DNA of 64,000 nucleotides from Deltaproteobacteria bacterium (lineage in GTDB: Bacteria > Desulfobacterota > Binatia > UTPRO1): positions 22,151 to 86,150 of the forward strand of contig JADYZW010000045.1 in the NCBI GenBank assembly GCA_020852955.1, read 5' to 3'. Position 1 is the first letter of the stretch. Every line of letters begins with the position of its first letter. Position numbers and translations under genes: made by a program. This document shows positions 1 through 8,362 of the stretch, piece after piece. The notes under the pieces are model-generated. The model was not told the origin of the DNA, made no database searches, and saw nothing but the letters and a program-made list of their open reading frames with translations.

Positions 1-689
1 TAGTCTTCCGGCGCGGGCGGCCGCACCCAGAGCTCCTCGACGCCGCGGCCGGCCGGGAGCGGCACGTAGGGTCGCTTCGCCATCAGCACGAGGAGCGGCA
101 CGACGGTCCCCCGCGCCCAGCTCGACATCTCGTAGATGTTGATCGGGAACCAGTTCGGCAGCAGCACGAGCTCGGCCGGCATCGCCGGAAGCCCGTCCCA
201 CGGATACTGGCCGAAGTAGGCGAGGAAGCAGCGGGTGAAGACCTGCGCCTTCGCGAGCCCGCCGTGCTTCAGGACGAAGTTGCGGGCGCGCGCGAGGGCG
301 GAGTGGTCGGCGGGGAGGCCCGCCATCTTCATCGCGGCGTAGGCCTCGATCGTGTTGGAGAGATGCCCGGGAGCGCCGGGGTACAGTGACCAGCTGCCGT
401 CGGGCAGCTGCGTCGCGAGGAGGTGGGCGACGATCCGCTCCTGGCGCTCGGGGTTCACGCGTCCCATGAAGTGCATGAAGAAGACGTACTGGGCGTCCAT
501 CGTGGCGTTGGCCTCGAGCGGACGGTGCCAGTAGCCCTCGGGGTGCTGCTCGCGCTCGAAGTACCGCTGCGAGCGGTCGATCGTGTGGGTGACCTTGGCG
601 AGGAACTCGTCGCCGCGCGCCGCCGGGGCGGGACGCGGCGGCAAGGGAACGGCGGATCTCCGGCGGACTTCCTCGGCGGCCTGCGTCAT
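1..689 (-). CDS. shc: Squalene-hopene cyclase, N-terminal part (cut by window edge)
   Basis: Only the first 229 codons are in the window; the rest lies beyond base 1. Translated from the ATG at 689, it reads as the N-terminal barrel of a squalene-hopene/oxidosqualene cyclase. QW-type motifs are visible (HPEGYWHRPLEAN near residue 48, QLPDGSWSLYPG near residue 95), followed by the family's NTIEAYAAMKMAG stretch and a PNWFPINIYEMSSWARGT segment. Family members cyclise squalene to hopene at the inner membrane as monotopic proteins, giving hopanoids. The start is supported by a purine-rich GGAGGGGAA upstream. It is the last gene of the minus-strand series and lies behind a terminator at 745-782, so it is probably transcribed separately. 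The catalytic DxDD motif would be outside the window and cannot be checked. Confidence 0.93.
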   Translation of the reverse strand, partial: MTQAAEEVRRRSAVPLPPRPAPAARGDEFLAKVTHTIDRSQRYFEREQHPEGYWHRPLEANATMDAQYVFFMHFMGRVNPERQERIVAHLLATQLPDGSWSLYPGAPGHLSNTIEAYAAMKMAGLPADHSALARARNFVLKHGGLAKAQVFTRCFLAYFGQYPWDGLPAMPAELVLLPNWFPINIYEMSSWARGTVVPLLVLMAKRPYVPLPAGRGVEELWVRPPAPED

Positions 690-932
690 GCGGCGTTCCC
701 CTCCACGCGCCGACCGCCGCTAACCACGCGGTCAGCGATCGTTCCAAAAAAGCGGTGCGCGAATCCCCGTTCGTCGCACCGCCTCGACCCTGCGGTCAGC
801 CAACCCCGACAAAAAAGCCCGAGCCGCCGCTAACCCCTCGCGGAAGCCGAGCTTTCGAGAAGGGCGCCTCATAGGCGCTCGGTCCGGAGCTGTCAATATG
901 GAGGCGGGCCGGACCGGCGGGACGGGCCGGCG
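690..932. other. Non-coding spacer with degenerate direct repeats
   Basis: No credible gene. The words GCGGTCAGC plus, 9-10 nt later, AAAAAAGC occur twice (728-753 and 792-818), and CCGCCGCTAACC occurs near 714 and 824. The spacer therefore looks like a partly duplicated segment. The first A-tract belongs to the minus-strand terminator at 745-782. The function of the second copy is unknown. Confidence 0.5.
745..782 (-). terminator. Rho-independent terminator (minus strand)
   Basis: Read on the minus strand, GCGGTGCG and CGCACCGC form an 8-bp perfect stem around a 15-nt loop, followed by six T (746-751 on plus are A). It lies about 150 nt downstream of the TPR gene ending at 933 and should end the TMTC-like transcript before the cyclase gene. 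Confidence 0.75.
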
Positions 933-3092
933 CTATGGGCTCTCGGCCATCGACGCCGGCTCCTCGCGGGCGAGCGCCCGGACGAGGTTCTCCCGGGCCA
1001 ATCGGGAGTCCGGCACGAGCTGGAGCGCACGCTCGAAAGAAGCAACCGCCAGGGTCCAGTCGCCGAGCCGGGCCGAGGCGATCCCCATCATGTTCACCAC
1101 CCACGGATTGTCGGGCTGGAGGGTGAGGGCCATCTCGAGGGCCCGCTTCGCGCCCGCCGCGTCGCCGGCACGCAGGCGCACCCAGCCGAGGTTGCCGTGC
1201 GCCGACGGCTCGCCCGGCTGCTGGAGGATGGCGCGCTCGAGGAGCGCCGCGGCCTCGTCGAGCCGCCCGAGATTCGCGTAGACCCAGCCGAGGTTGCTCT
1301 GGACGTTCGGATCGTCGGGGTCGCGTCGCCGCGCCTGCTCGAGGACCCGCTCGGCCTCCTCCCACTCGCCGACCCGTCCGAGCACCGACCCGAGGTTATT
1401 CATCGCCGAGACGTCGTCCTCCGCGGCCGCCTCTCGCAGCACGCGGAGCGCGTCGTCGGTGCGGCCGATCGCGGCGTACGCCCACCCGAGGTTCACCTGC
1501 ACCACGCGCTTCGTGTCGCGCTCGATCCAGCCGACGTGGCCCTCGATCATCGCCGCCGCCATCTCGAGCGGAGCGACCGCCTCCTCGGGACGGGCGAGCT
1601 GCATGAGGAGCGCGCCGTGCGCGGCCCGCGCCACGGGGTCGCGCGGATCGAGGCGGATCGCCTCGAGCACCGCCGCGAGCGCCTCCCCGGTGCGACCGAC
1701 GCGCGCGAGCCCGTTCGCGAGGCCGGTCAGGACCCGGGCGTCGCGCGGCGCGGCGCGGTGGAGGCGCTCGAGCGTCTCGATCTCCGCGAGCACGACGCGT
1801 CGCATGCCCCCGTGATCGCCGCGCCGCTGGTACGCCTCCTCGAGGTTCCGATAGACGCGCTGCTTGGTCGGCGCCTTCGCGAGCGTGTCGGTCCAGAGCG
1901 TCACCGGGTCGCGCCATACCTCGTTGCGGGCGATCGCGAGCGCGCCGAGGAGCGCGACCACGACGACCGCCGCCGCGGCGACGACCCTGGGCGCGCGCGC
2001 GGCGGCGCCGCCCGCCGCCAGCGCCGCAAGCGCGGCGAAGCCGCCGACGCTGAGATACATGCGGTGCTCGAACGCCAGGTCGGCGATCGGGATCACGCTC
2101 GAGCTCGGCAGGAGCGCGAGCAGCGCGAACCCGAGCCAGAACGTCGCCGCCCGCCGTCCGCGCCGTGCGAGCGCGACGAGCGCGAGGACGAGCAGCACCC
2201 ACCCGAAGGCCGACACGAGCACCGCGGGCTCCAGCCAGCGCGCCGCGAGCGGCCAGTCGTAGTCGAGCACCTGGCCGACCGGCCACACCAGCAGGCGGAA
2301 GTAGCGCCAGGTGACGCCGAGCTGGGTGCGGAGATACGCGAGCGGCTCGATGCCGATGTCGAAGCCGGCGCCCGGGTGCGCGTGGTCGGCGAACAGCACG
2401 ACGAGCACGAGCCACGTAGCGCAGAGCCCGAGGTGCAGCGGCCAGCGGCGCGGCACCTCGACGGCCGGCGGCGTCGCCGCGAACGTCAGCCGCGGCCGCG
2501 TCGGCGGCGCCAGCACCCACCACGAGAGCCACCACACCACGAGCGGCGCGGTCACCATGATCGGCTTCGCCAGCATGCCGAACGCGCACACGGCGATCGC
2601 GAGCACCCAGAGCACGGAGCGCCGCGCGGGATGCGCCTCGGCGACCAGCACGAGGTCGAGCGTCGCGAGGTAGCAGAGCGCCATCAGGAGCTCGCTGCGC
2701 GAGATCGCGTAGGTGACCGCCTCGGTCTGCAGGGGATGCACGACGAAGAGGAGCGCGGCGAGGCACGCGGCGTCGTCCTCGCGGCCGGCGAGCGTCTCCG
2801 TCATGCGAAACGTCCGGCGCGCCACGTCGAAGAGGAGCCAGCCGCAGGCGACGTGCAGCGCCAGGTTGAAGGCGTGGTAGCCCGCGACCTGCAGGCCGCC
2901 GAGCGCGTAGTTCAGCGCGAGGGTGATCTCGACGAGCGGCCGATCGCTCGCGAAGAGCTCGCTCGACCACTCGCGGATCCGCAGATTCTGGACGATCGCG
3001 TGGCCGTCGTCGAAGACGAACGGCACGCCGAAGGTGCGGGCGTAGACGGCGACGCCCGCGAGCGCGATCAGCAGCACGCGGGTCGCGTTCAC
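933..3092 (-). CDS. TMTC-like multi-pass membrane protein with C-terminal TPR repeats (copy 2)
   Basis: 719 aa from the GTG at 3092, which overlaps the upstream stop as GTGA and so implies translational coupling. Residues about 5-400 are multi-pass membrane segments. The first extracytoplasmic loop has VFDDGHAIVQN, the acidic-pair position used by TMTC/PMT GT-C enzymes. EHRMYLSVGGF near the end of the membrane part matches the TMTC (DUF1736-type) signature. Residues about 415-719 are TPR repeats (for example NLGWVYANLGRLDEAAALLE, repeated). Eukaryotic TMTC proteins are O-mannosyltransferases; for bacterial homologues the glycosyltransferase role is inference. A longer reading frame extends upstream to 5342, but that part is antisense noise inside the neighbouring gene; the real protein begins VNATRVLLIALAG. 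Confidence 0.85.
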   Translation of the reverse strand: MNATRVLLIALAGVAVYARTFGVPFVFDDGHAIVQNLRIREWSSELFASDRPLVEITLALNYALGGLQVAGYHAFNLALHVACGWLLFDVARRTFRMTETLAGREDDAACLAALLFVVHPLQTEAVTYAISRSELLMALCYLATLDLVLVAEAHPARRSVLWVLAIAVCAFGMLAKPIMVTAPLVVWWLSWWVLAPPTRPRLTFAATPPAVEVPRRWPLHLGLCATWLVLVVLFADHAHPGAGFDIGIEPLAYLRTQLGVTWRYFRLLVWPVGQVLDYDWPLAARWLEPAVLVSAFGWVLLVLALVALARRGRRAATFWLGFALLALLPSSSVIPIADLAFEHRMYLSVGGFAALAALAAGGAAARAPRVVAAAAVVVVALLGALAIARNEVWRDPVTLWTDTLAKAPTKQRVYRNLEEAYQRRGDHGGMRRVVLAEIETLERLHRAAPRDARVLTGLANGLARVGRTGEALAAVLEAIRLDPRDPVARAAHGALLMQLARPEEAVAPLEMAAAMIEGHVGWIERDTKRVVQVNLGWAYAAIGRTDDALRVLREAAAEDDVSAMNNLGSVLGRVGEWEEAERVLEQARRRDPDDPNVQSNLGWVYANLGRLDEAAALLERAILQQPGEPSAHGNLGWVRLRAGDAAGAKRALEMALTLQPDNPWVVNMMGIASARLGDWTLAVASFERALQLVPDSRLARENLVRALAREEPASMAESP

Positions 3093-5167
3093 GGCGGCGC
3101 GTCCTTCGCCGCCTCGCGCGCGACGAAGTCGGCGTACTGCCGCACCGCCGGGTCGCGCGGGTAGAGGCGCTCGGCGGCCGCCTGCGTCGCGCGCGCCTCC
3201 GCGGCGCGCCCGAGGAGCCGATAGCTTCCGGCGAGCGCGACGAGCGCCCGCGCCGGCGGCGGTGACGGGATGCGCTCGAACGCCCGCACCGCGCCGACAT
3301 AGTCGGCCTGCGCATAGAGCAACGTGCCGTAGTTGGTGAGGATCTCCGGCGACGTCGGCGCGAGCGCGAGCGCACGCTCGTACGTGGCGCGCGCCTCGAC
3401 CGGCGCACCGGCCCGAACGTACGTATTGGCGAGGTTCATGAGCGTGATCGGCGAGTCCGGCGCGAGCTCGAGCGCGCGGCGCAGCGCCGCGAGCGCCGCC
3501 TGCTGGTCGCCGCGCATGCTCTCGGCGTTGCCGAGGTTCTCGTAGGCGCGCGTAAAGCTCGGGTTCTCCGCGATCGCCCGCCGGTACGCGTCCGCGGCGG
3601 CGGCGAACCGGCCCTCGGCGCCGAGCGCGTTCCCGAGGTTGTAGAGCGTGCTCGCGTCGTCGGGCTTGATCGCGAGCGAACGGTCGAAGGCGGCGCGCGC
3701 CTCGGCGAACCTCCCGCGGTCGGCGAGCGCGGTGCCGAGCTCGCGGTGACTGCGCGCCGACCGCGGCGCGTCGGCGGCCATCGTCTCGTAGAAGCGGATC
3801 GGGTCGAGCCAGACGTCGTTCCGCTCGACCGTGCGCACGCCATAGAGCGCGACGATCGTCCCGAGCGCCCCGAGGAAGACCGGCGACCAGCGCGGCGCGG
3901 CGCGCGCGCCGGGCTCCCCGCCCGGCGCGGCGTGCCCGCCGAGCCGGACGAGACCGGCGGCGAGGGCGAGGCAGAAGCCGGCCGACGGCAGGTAGGCGAG
4001 CCGCTCGCCCATGATCGTCCCGATCGTGAAGCAGAGGTTCGAGACGACGGCGAAGGTCAGGGCGAGGATCCCGAGGCCGAGGGTCACGGCCGGCGCGCGC
4101 CGGCGCGCCCGCCACGCGAGCGCCCCGGCGCTGCCGAGCACCGCGACCGCCGCGAGGAAGCGGAAATCGAGCGGCGACGTCACCGCCGCGATCTGGTCGT
4201 AGGAGTAATCGGCGGAGAGCCAGAGCGGGAACACCAGGCGGAGCGCGTAGAGTCCGAGCACCGCCACCGCCGTGAGCAGCCGGGGAACCGCCGCGAGGGC
4301 GGAGAGCGGATTGTCGAGGAGGTCGGTCGGCGGGGTGACGCGGCCGATGACGGCGCTCCGGACGGCGACGAAGGCGGCGGCGGTCGCGAGCAGCGCGGCG
4401 TAGCGCGGCGCCCGGCGGCGGACCAGCGCCGCGACGCGCGCTCCGGGCTCGGCCGGCGCGGCGCGCCGGCCGACGAGGTCGGCGAGCAGCAGCACCGCCG
4501 GCAGCGCGATCGCGTTCTCCTTCGCGCACATCGCGAGGAAGTAGGCGGCGACCGCCGCGGCCAGCCACGGCGCGGCGCGGCCCGGCGCGGCGGCGTCCGC
4601 CGCGAGCCAGGCGCGCCAGGCGAGCAAGAACCCCGCCGCCGCGAGCAATTCGGCGCGCCCCACGACGTTGGCCACCGCCTCGGTGTGGATCGGGTGCGTC
4701 GCGAACAGCATCGCCGCCGCGAGCGCGGTGCGCGGCGCCGCCGTCACGCGCGCGAACACCACGAGCACGAGGACGCTCACGAGCGCGTGCACGACGACGT
4801 TCACGACGTGGTAGCCGACCGGATCGAGGCCCCAGAGCCCGTGCTCCGCCGCGAACATGAGCGTCGAGAGGGGCCGCCAGAGCCCGCCGCGTCCGTCCGC
4901 CCACCACGAGGGCCGGGTCAGGATGCCGGCGACGTCGGCGTCGCGCACGAAGGCGTTGTCGCGGATGGCGTTGACGTCGTCGTAGAGCAGGATCCCGCCG
5001 ATGGTGTTCGCGTAGACCGCGCAGGCGAGGGCGACGACGAGGGCGACCCACGTCCACGGCACGCGCGGGCCGCGGCCCGCGTCGCCGCGCGTCGCGGCGC
5101 CCGCCCGCGTCCCGTGGCCGGGCGCCGCGACGGGCGGCGTCTTCGCGCGCGAGCGAGCTCGTGTCAC
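3089..5167 (-). CDS. TMTC-like multi-pass membrane protein with C-terminal TPR repeats (copy 1)
   Basis: 692 aa. A basic/Pro-rich cytoplasmic head (1-35) precedes about ten hydrophobic segments. The first loop carries LLYDDVNAIRDNAFV, again with the DD pair expected for a GT-C catalytic site, and ATHPIHTEAVANVVGRAELL matches the HPxHTEAV signature of TMTC/DUF1736 proteins. GERLAYLPSAGF is the third family block. TPR repeats occupy about 450-690. It is the upstream partner of the gene starting at 3092 (4-bp overlap) and lies 6 bp downstream of pyrE, so the three may share a transcript. Both TMTC copies are complete and clearly diverged, so this is an old duplication. The substrate is unknown. 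Confidence 0.87.
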   Translation of the reverse strand: MTRARSRAKTPPVAAPGHGTRAGAATRGDAGRGPRVPWTWVALVVALACAVYANTIGGILLYDDVNAIRDNAFVRDADVAGILTRPSWWADGRGGLWRPLSTLMFAAEHGLWGLDPVGYHVVNVVVHALVSVLVLVVFARVTAAPRTALAAAMLFATHPIHTEAVANVVGRAELLAAAGFLLAWRAWLAADAAAPGRAAPWLAAAVAAYFLAMCAKENAIALPAVLLLADLVGRRAAPAEPGARVAALVRRRAPRYAALLATAAAFVAVRSAVIGRVTPPTDLLDNPLSALAAVPRLLTAVAVLGLYALRLVFPLWLSADYSYDQIAAVTSPLDFRFLAAVAVLGSAGALAWRARRRAPAVTLGLGILALTFAVVSNLCFTIGTIMGERLAYLPSAGFCLALAAGLVRLGGHAAPGGEPGARAAPRWSPVFLGALGTIVALYGVRTVERNDVWLDPIRFYETMAADAPRSARSHRELGTALADRGRFAEARAAFDRSLAIKPDDASTLYNLGNALGAEGRFAAAADAYRRAIAENPSFTRAYENLGNAESMRGDQQAALAALRRALELAPDSPITLMNLANTYVRAGAPVEARATYERALALAPTSPEILTNYGTLLYAQADYVGAVRAFERIPSPPPARALVALAGSYRLLGRAAEARATQAAAERLYPRDPAVRQYADFVAREAAKDAPP

Positions 5168-5173
5168 GGACGC

Positions 5174-5779
5174 TCAGCGAGCGGCGGCGCGCTGCGCTTC
5201 GAAACGACGCTGCAGCTCCGCGCGCGAGAACAACGCCGAGCAGGGCACGCCGGGAACCGCCTCCCGCACGCGCGCCAGGCCGCCCTCCTCGCGATCGACC
5301 AGGATCACGACCGCGGCGATCGCGTGCCCGGCTTCCCGGCAACGGTCGATCGCGTCGAGGGTCGACGTGCCCGTGGTGACCACGTCGTCGACGATCGCCA
5401 CCCGATCGCCGGGGCGGACGGACCCTTCGATGGCACGCGCCATGCCGTGGGCCTTGGCCTGCTTGCGGACGGTGAAGGCCCGGATCGGCGCGCCCGCCGT
5501 CTGGCTGTAGTACGCGACCGCGCCGGCGATCGGATCGGCGCCGAGCGTGAGCCCGCCGACCGCGTCCGCCCGGCCATCGAGGGCGTCGAACACCAGCCGT
5601 CCGATCAGCGGCTTCGCCTCCGGGTCCCAGGTCACGACGCGCGCATCCAGGTAGTACTCCGACCGGGCGCCCGACGAGAGCGTGAAGGGCCGTTCGGGGC
5701 GGTACTGGTAGGCGCGCGCGGCGAGCATGTCCAGCAGGCGATCGCGATCGCGCGCCGCCGTGCCGGTGGACGCGTGCAT
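5174..5779 (-). CDS. pyrE: Orotate phosphoribosyltransferase
   Basis: 201 aa, a normal length for PyrE. It converts orotate and PRPP to OMP in de novo pyrimidine synthesis (cytoplasmic). The 13-residue PRPP-binding motif VAIVDDVVTTGTS lies near 128-140, and FTVRKQAKAHG near 103-113 is the family's mobile catalytic loop region with conserved Lys. FTLSSGARSEYYLDAR (32-47) is the N-terminal PyrE block. The start at 5779 is chosen because a -10-like TAGCGA ends 7 nt upstream; the upstream extension in this frame runs through antisense sequence of the next gene. The downstream TMTC genes follow after 6 bp. Confidence 0.95.
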   Translation of the reverse strand: MHASTGTAARDRDRLLDMLAARAYQYRPERPFTLSSGARSEYYLDARVVTWDPEAKPLIGRLVFDALDGRADAVGGLTLGADPIAGAVAYYSQTAGAPIRAFTVRKQAKAHGMARAIEGSVRPGDRVAIVDDVVTTGTSTLDAIDRCREAGHAIAAVVILVDREEGGLARVREAVPGVPCSALFSRAELQRRFEAQRAAAR

Positions 5780-5786
5780 GGCGCCC

Positions 5787-5815
5787 TCGCTAGCAGATCG
5801 GCCGGAGGCTGCGAA
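5787..5815 (-). promoter_or_regulatory. Putative near-leaderless promoter for pyrE
   Basis: On the minus strand TTCGCA - N17 - TAGCGA, with the -10 ending 7 nt before the ATG at 5779. The -35 is weak; the call leans on the same geometry seen at several other genes here. Confidence 0.4.
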
Positions 5816-5841
5816 GGCCCTCGAGCGCGGCCGACGGCGCG

Positions 5842-8229
5842 TCAGCGCGCGAGCCGTCGCAGGAGGACGATCGCCGCGAGGTACGTCGCGGCGGCGAGGC
5901 CGAGCACGACCCGGAACCCGAAGGTCATCGCGAGGATCGCCGTCGCGACCGAGCCGATCACCGAGCAGAACCCGTTGGTCGCCCAGGCCCAGGCGACGAC
6001 GGGCGCGGGGTCCGGGACCTTGCGCGCGATGCAGCTCACTCCGAGGGGCAGGAAGACACCGAGGACGAAGCCGAGCGGCGCCGTCACCGCGAGCGCCACG
6101 ACGACGCGGGCCGAAAGGGGAGCCGGGAGCACGGCCGGGGCGATCGCGTCGAGCCCGAAGGCGTAGAGCGCGGCGAGCGCGACGACGGCGAGGGCGAGCC
6201 GCGGCGCGAGGCGATCGACGGCGCCCGTCCAGCGTTCGCTCGCGAGGCTGCCGAAGCCCGCCGCGACCAGCAACGCCATGAGCGTCACGCTGAGCGAGTA
6301 GGTCGGATAACCGAGCACGAGCGCGAGCTTCTGGATCAGCGCGACCTCGAAGAGCATGAAGCCGACGCCGAGGGTCGCGAAATAGCCCGCGACGGTCGCG
6401 CGGCCGATCGCCGCGGTCGGCCACGGCGCCGCGATCGCCATCGGCAGGGCGAGCGATCCGGCCGCGAACAGTATCGCCGCGACCAGCGTCGCCATGAGCA
6501 CGCGCTCGCCCGCGCCCGACGCCTCCCACATGATTCCCGGCCCCGCGTGCCGGTCGAGCCCGAAGAACGATCCGGCGCGGCCGAAGTGCCAGAAGAAGGG
6601 CGCGTCGTCGCGCACGGGAGAAACATCGAAGGGCCGCGCGGCGAGCCACGCCCCGAGGGCATCGTCAGCGAGCGTCAGCACGGCGGCGAGCGGTCCGGGC
6701 GGCGCCGGCTCGCCCGGCAACCACCGGACCCGGGTGTTCGGCACGTCGGCCGCGGCGGCCGCGAACGCGCGCGCCCGCGCGCCGGCGATGGGCGTCGGGG
6801 ACACGAGGATGGTCGAGACGTCGCCGAGGCTCCTGGTCGTGGCGACCGCGATGTGCGCGCCGGGATCCGCGACGCCGCGCCGACGCAGCGCCGCGCGCGC
6901 GCTCGTCACATAGCGCAGCGTCCGGTTCGGCTGCGCGTCGAAGTCGTCCTCGCCGAACTGCATCGCCAAGAAGCCGTCGGGCGCCAGCCGCGCGAGCGTC
7001 TCGCCGATCATCTCGACCGTGTAGAGGTAGCTCTCCGACAGGACGAACGCGCCCGACGTCGCCGAGTTCATCGCCGCGTAGCTGTCGGGCGCGACGAAGT
7101 AGACCACGTCGAACGGCCCCGACTGGCGGCTGAGCCACGAGCGACCTTCGTCGTTCACCAGGCGGACGGCCGGGTGCTCGGCGACATGCCCGACGAAGTC
7201 CGCGAAGCGCCGTCGCACCAGATCGACCGTCGCCGGGTTCAGCTCGACGCCGTCCACGTGCGCGCTGCCGAACCGGAGGGCCGCGAGGATCTCGTGCCCG
7301 CCGGCGGCGCCGATGACGACGACGGCGCCGGGAGGGCGCGCGAGCGCGCGGAAGGGCAGCGCGCGCTCGTCGTGATCGAAGGGAGCCAGCGAAGCGGGCG
7401 CGCCATCCCAACGGTGCAGCGTCGAACCCCAGAGGCCGTCGTGATGGATCACCAGGACGTCGGAGTGCTCGCCGACGGACGGGGTGACGTCGATGCGGAA
7501 CACGGGGCTCCACGCCGAGAAGAGCGGCGGAGCGCCGGCGAGATGCTTCGGGTGCATCGTCTTCACGGGGTCGGGCACGATCGCCGGCAGGAGCGCGGGC
7601 CGGGCCGCCAGCACCCCGAGCGCGCCGGTCGCGACGACCGCCGCCACGGCCCGCGCCGGCGCGACGGCCCACCACGGACGGATGCCGGCCGCCGCCATCG
7701 CCGCGGCCCCGACCATCACCGTCGCGGGCGCGCCGAGCAGGCTCACGCACGGCGCCGCGGCGGCGCAGCCGAGCGCGGCGCCGCCGAGGTCGGCCAGATA
7801 CGCGCGCGGCATGCGCTCCGGCGCCGCCGCGAAGACGCTCGAGAGCAGGACGCCGATCGCGCCGAAGCCGACGAACACCAGGGCGCAGACGGCGACGAGC
7901 GCGAACGGGCTCGCCGGGTTGGACGCGAAGTCCAGCACGCTCAGCTCGATGCGGGCGACGAGCGCGTAGGCGGCGGCCGTGCCGAGCGCGCCGAGCGTCG
8001 CCACCGGACCCATGATGCGCGCCGGCGCCGCGAGCCGGGGCGCCACCGCCACCACCGCGCCGCCGAATCCCATGCCGAGCATGGCCAGGCCGATGACCAG
8101 GTAGGTGTGATAGTAGAACAGCTTGAACGAGACGATGCGCGTGTACGCGATCTCGAGCACCAGGCCCGCGAAGGCGAGCAGGAAGACTTCGGGGTCGTAC
8201 GAACGGGAACGTCGCTGGTCGTCGGACAT
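5842..8229 (-). CDS. Spermidine-synthase-like membrane protein (non-canonical active site)
   Basis: 795 aa. About seven hydrophobic helices (roughly 13-235) precede a Rossmann methyltransferase/aminopropyltransferase-like domain (about 265-520). It has GAAGGHEILAAL as glycine-rich loop, VDGVELNPATV as ribose-binding strand, and SESYLYTVEMIGETLARLAPDGFLAMQF. A second membrane block spans about 560-795. True spermidine synthases have an acidic DxxDP-type catalytic stretch; here the equivalent strand reads FDVVYFVAPDSYAAM, so polyamine synthesis is unlikely and the real reaction is unknown. The start MSDDQRRS at 8229 is chosen because longer versions run into the divergent mla promoter and gene. 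The gene is divergent from the mla operon. Confidence 0.8.
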   Translation of the reverse strand: MSDDQRRSRSYDPEVFLLAFAGLVLEIAYTRIVSFKLFYYHTYLVIGLAMLGMGFGGAVVAVAPRLAAPARIMGPVATLGALGTAAAYALVARIELSVLDFASNPASPFALVAVCALVFVGFGAIGVLLSSVFAAAPERMPRAYLADLGGAALGCAAAAPCVSLLGAPATVMVGAAAMAAAGIRPWWAVAPARAVAAVVATGALGVLAARPALLPAIVPDPVKTMHPKHLAGAPPLFSAWSPVFRIDVTPSVGEHSDVLVIHHDGLWGSTLHRWDGAPASLAPFDHDERALPFRALARPPGAVVVIGAAGGHEILAALRFGSAHVDGVELNPATVDLVRRRFADFVGHVAEHPAVRLVNDEGRSWLSRQSGPFDVVYFVAPDSYAAMNSATSGAFVLSESYLYTVEMIGETLARLAPDGFLAMQFGEDDFDAQPNRTLRYVTSARAALRRRGVADPGAHIAVATTRSLGDVSTILVSPTPIAGARARAFAAAAADVPNTRVRWLPGEPAPPGPLAAVLTLADDALGAWLAARPFDVSPVRDDAPFFWHFGRAGSFFGLDRHAGPGIMWEASGAGERVLMATLVAAILFAAGSLALPMAIAAPWPTAAIGRATVAGYFATLGVGFMLFEVALIQKLALVLGYPTYSLSVTLMALLVAAGFGSLASERWTGAVDRLAPRLALAVVALAALYAFGLDAIAPAVLPAPLSARVVVALAVTAPLGFVLGVFLPLGVSCIARKVPDPAPVVAWAWATNGFCSVIGSVATAILAMTFGFRVVLGLAAATYLAAIVLLRRLAR

Positions 8230-8324
8230 CGCGCGCGATCGTCGACCGAGCCGCGTCGACGGCCGATGAGATCGCACGCGATCCGGCGCGCGGCAACCAC
8301 CGCCGACGTCGCCGAACGCGCGCG

Positions 8325-8354
8325 TTGACGGCCCCCATGGCCCGGCCGTAGGTT
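8325..8354 (+). promoter_or_regulatory. Putative promoter of the mla-like operon, near-leaderless
   Basis: TTGACG (8325-8330), 18-nt spacer, TAGGTT (8349-8354). The -10 ends 8 nt before the GTG at 8363, so transcription would begin at or next to the start codon. Confidence 0.55.
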
Positions 8355-8362
8355 CGCGGCGC

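Noticed and set aside
5174..6649. 491-aa form of the pyrE reading frame
   Set aside because: The first 290 residues are antisense noise inside the spermidine-synthase-like gene; PyrE begins at 5779.
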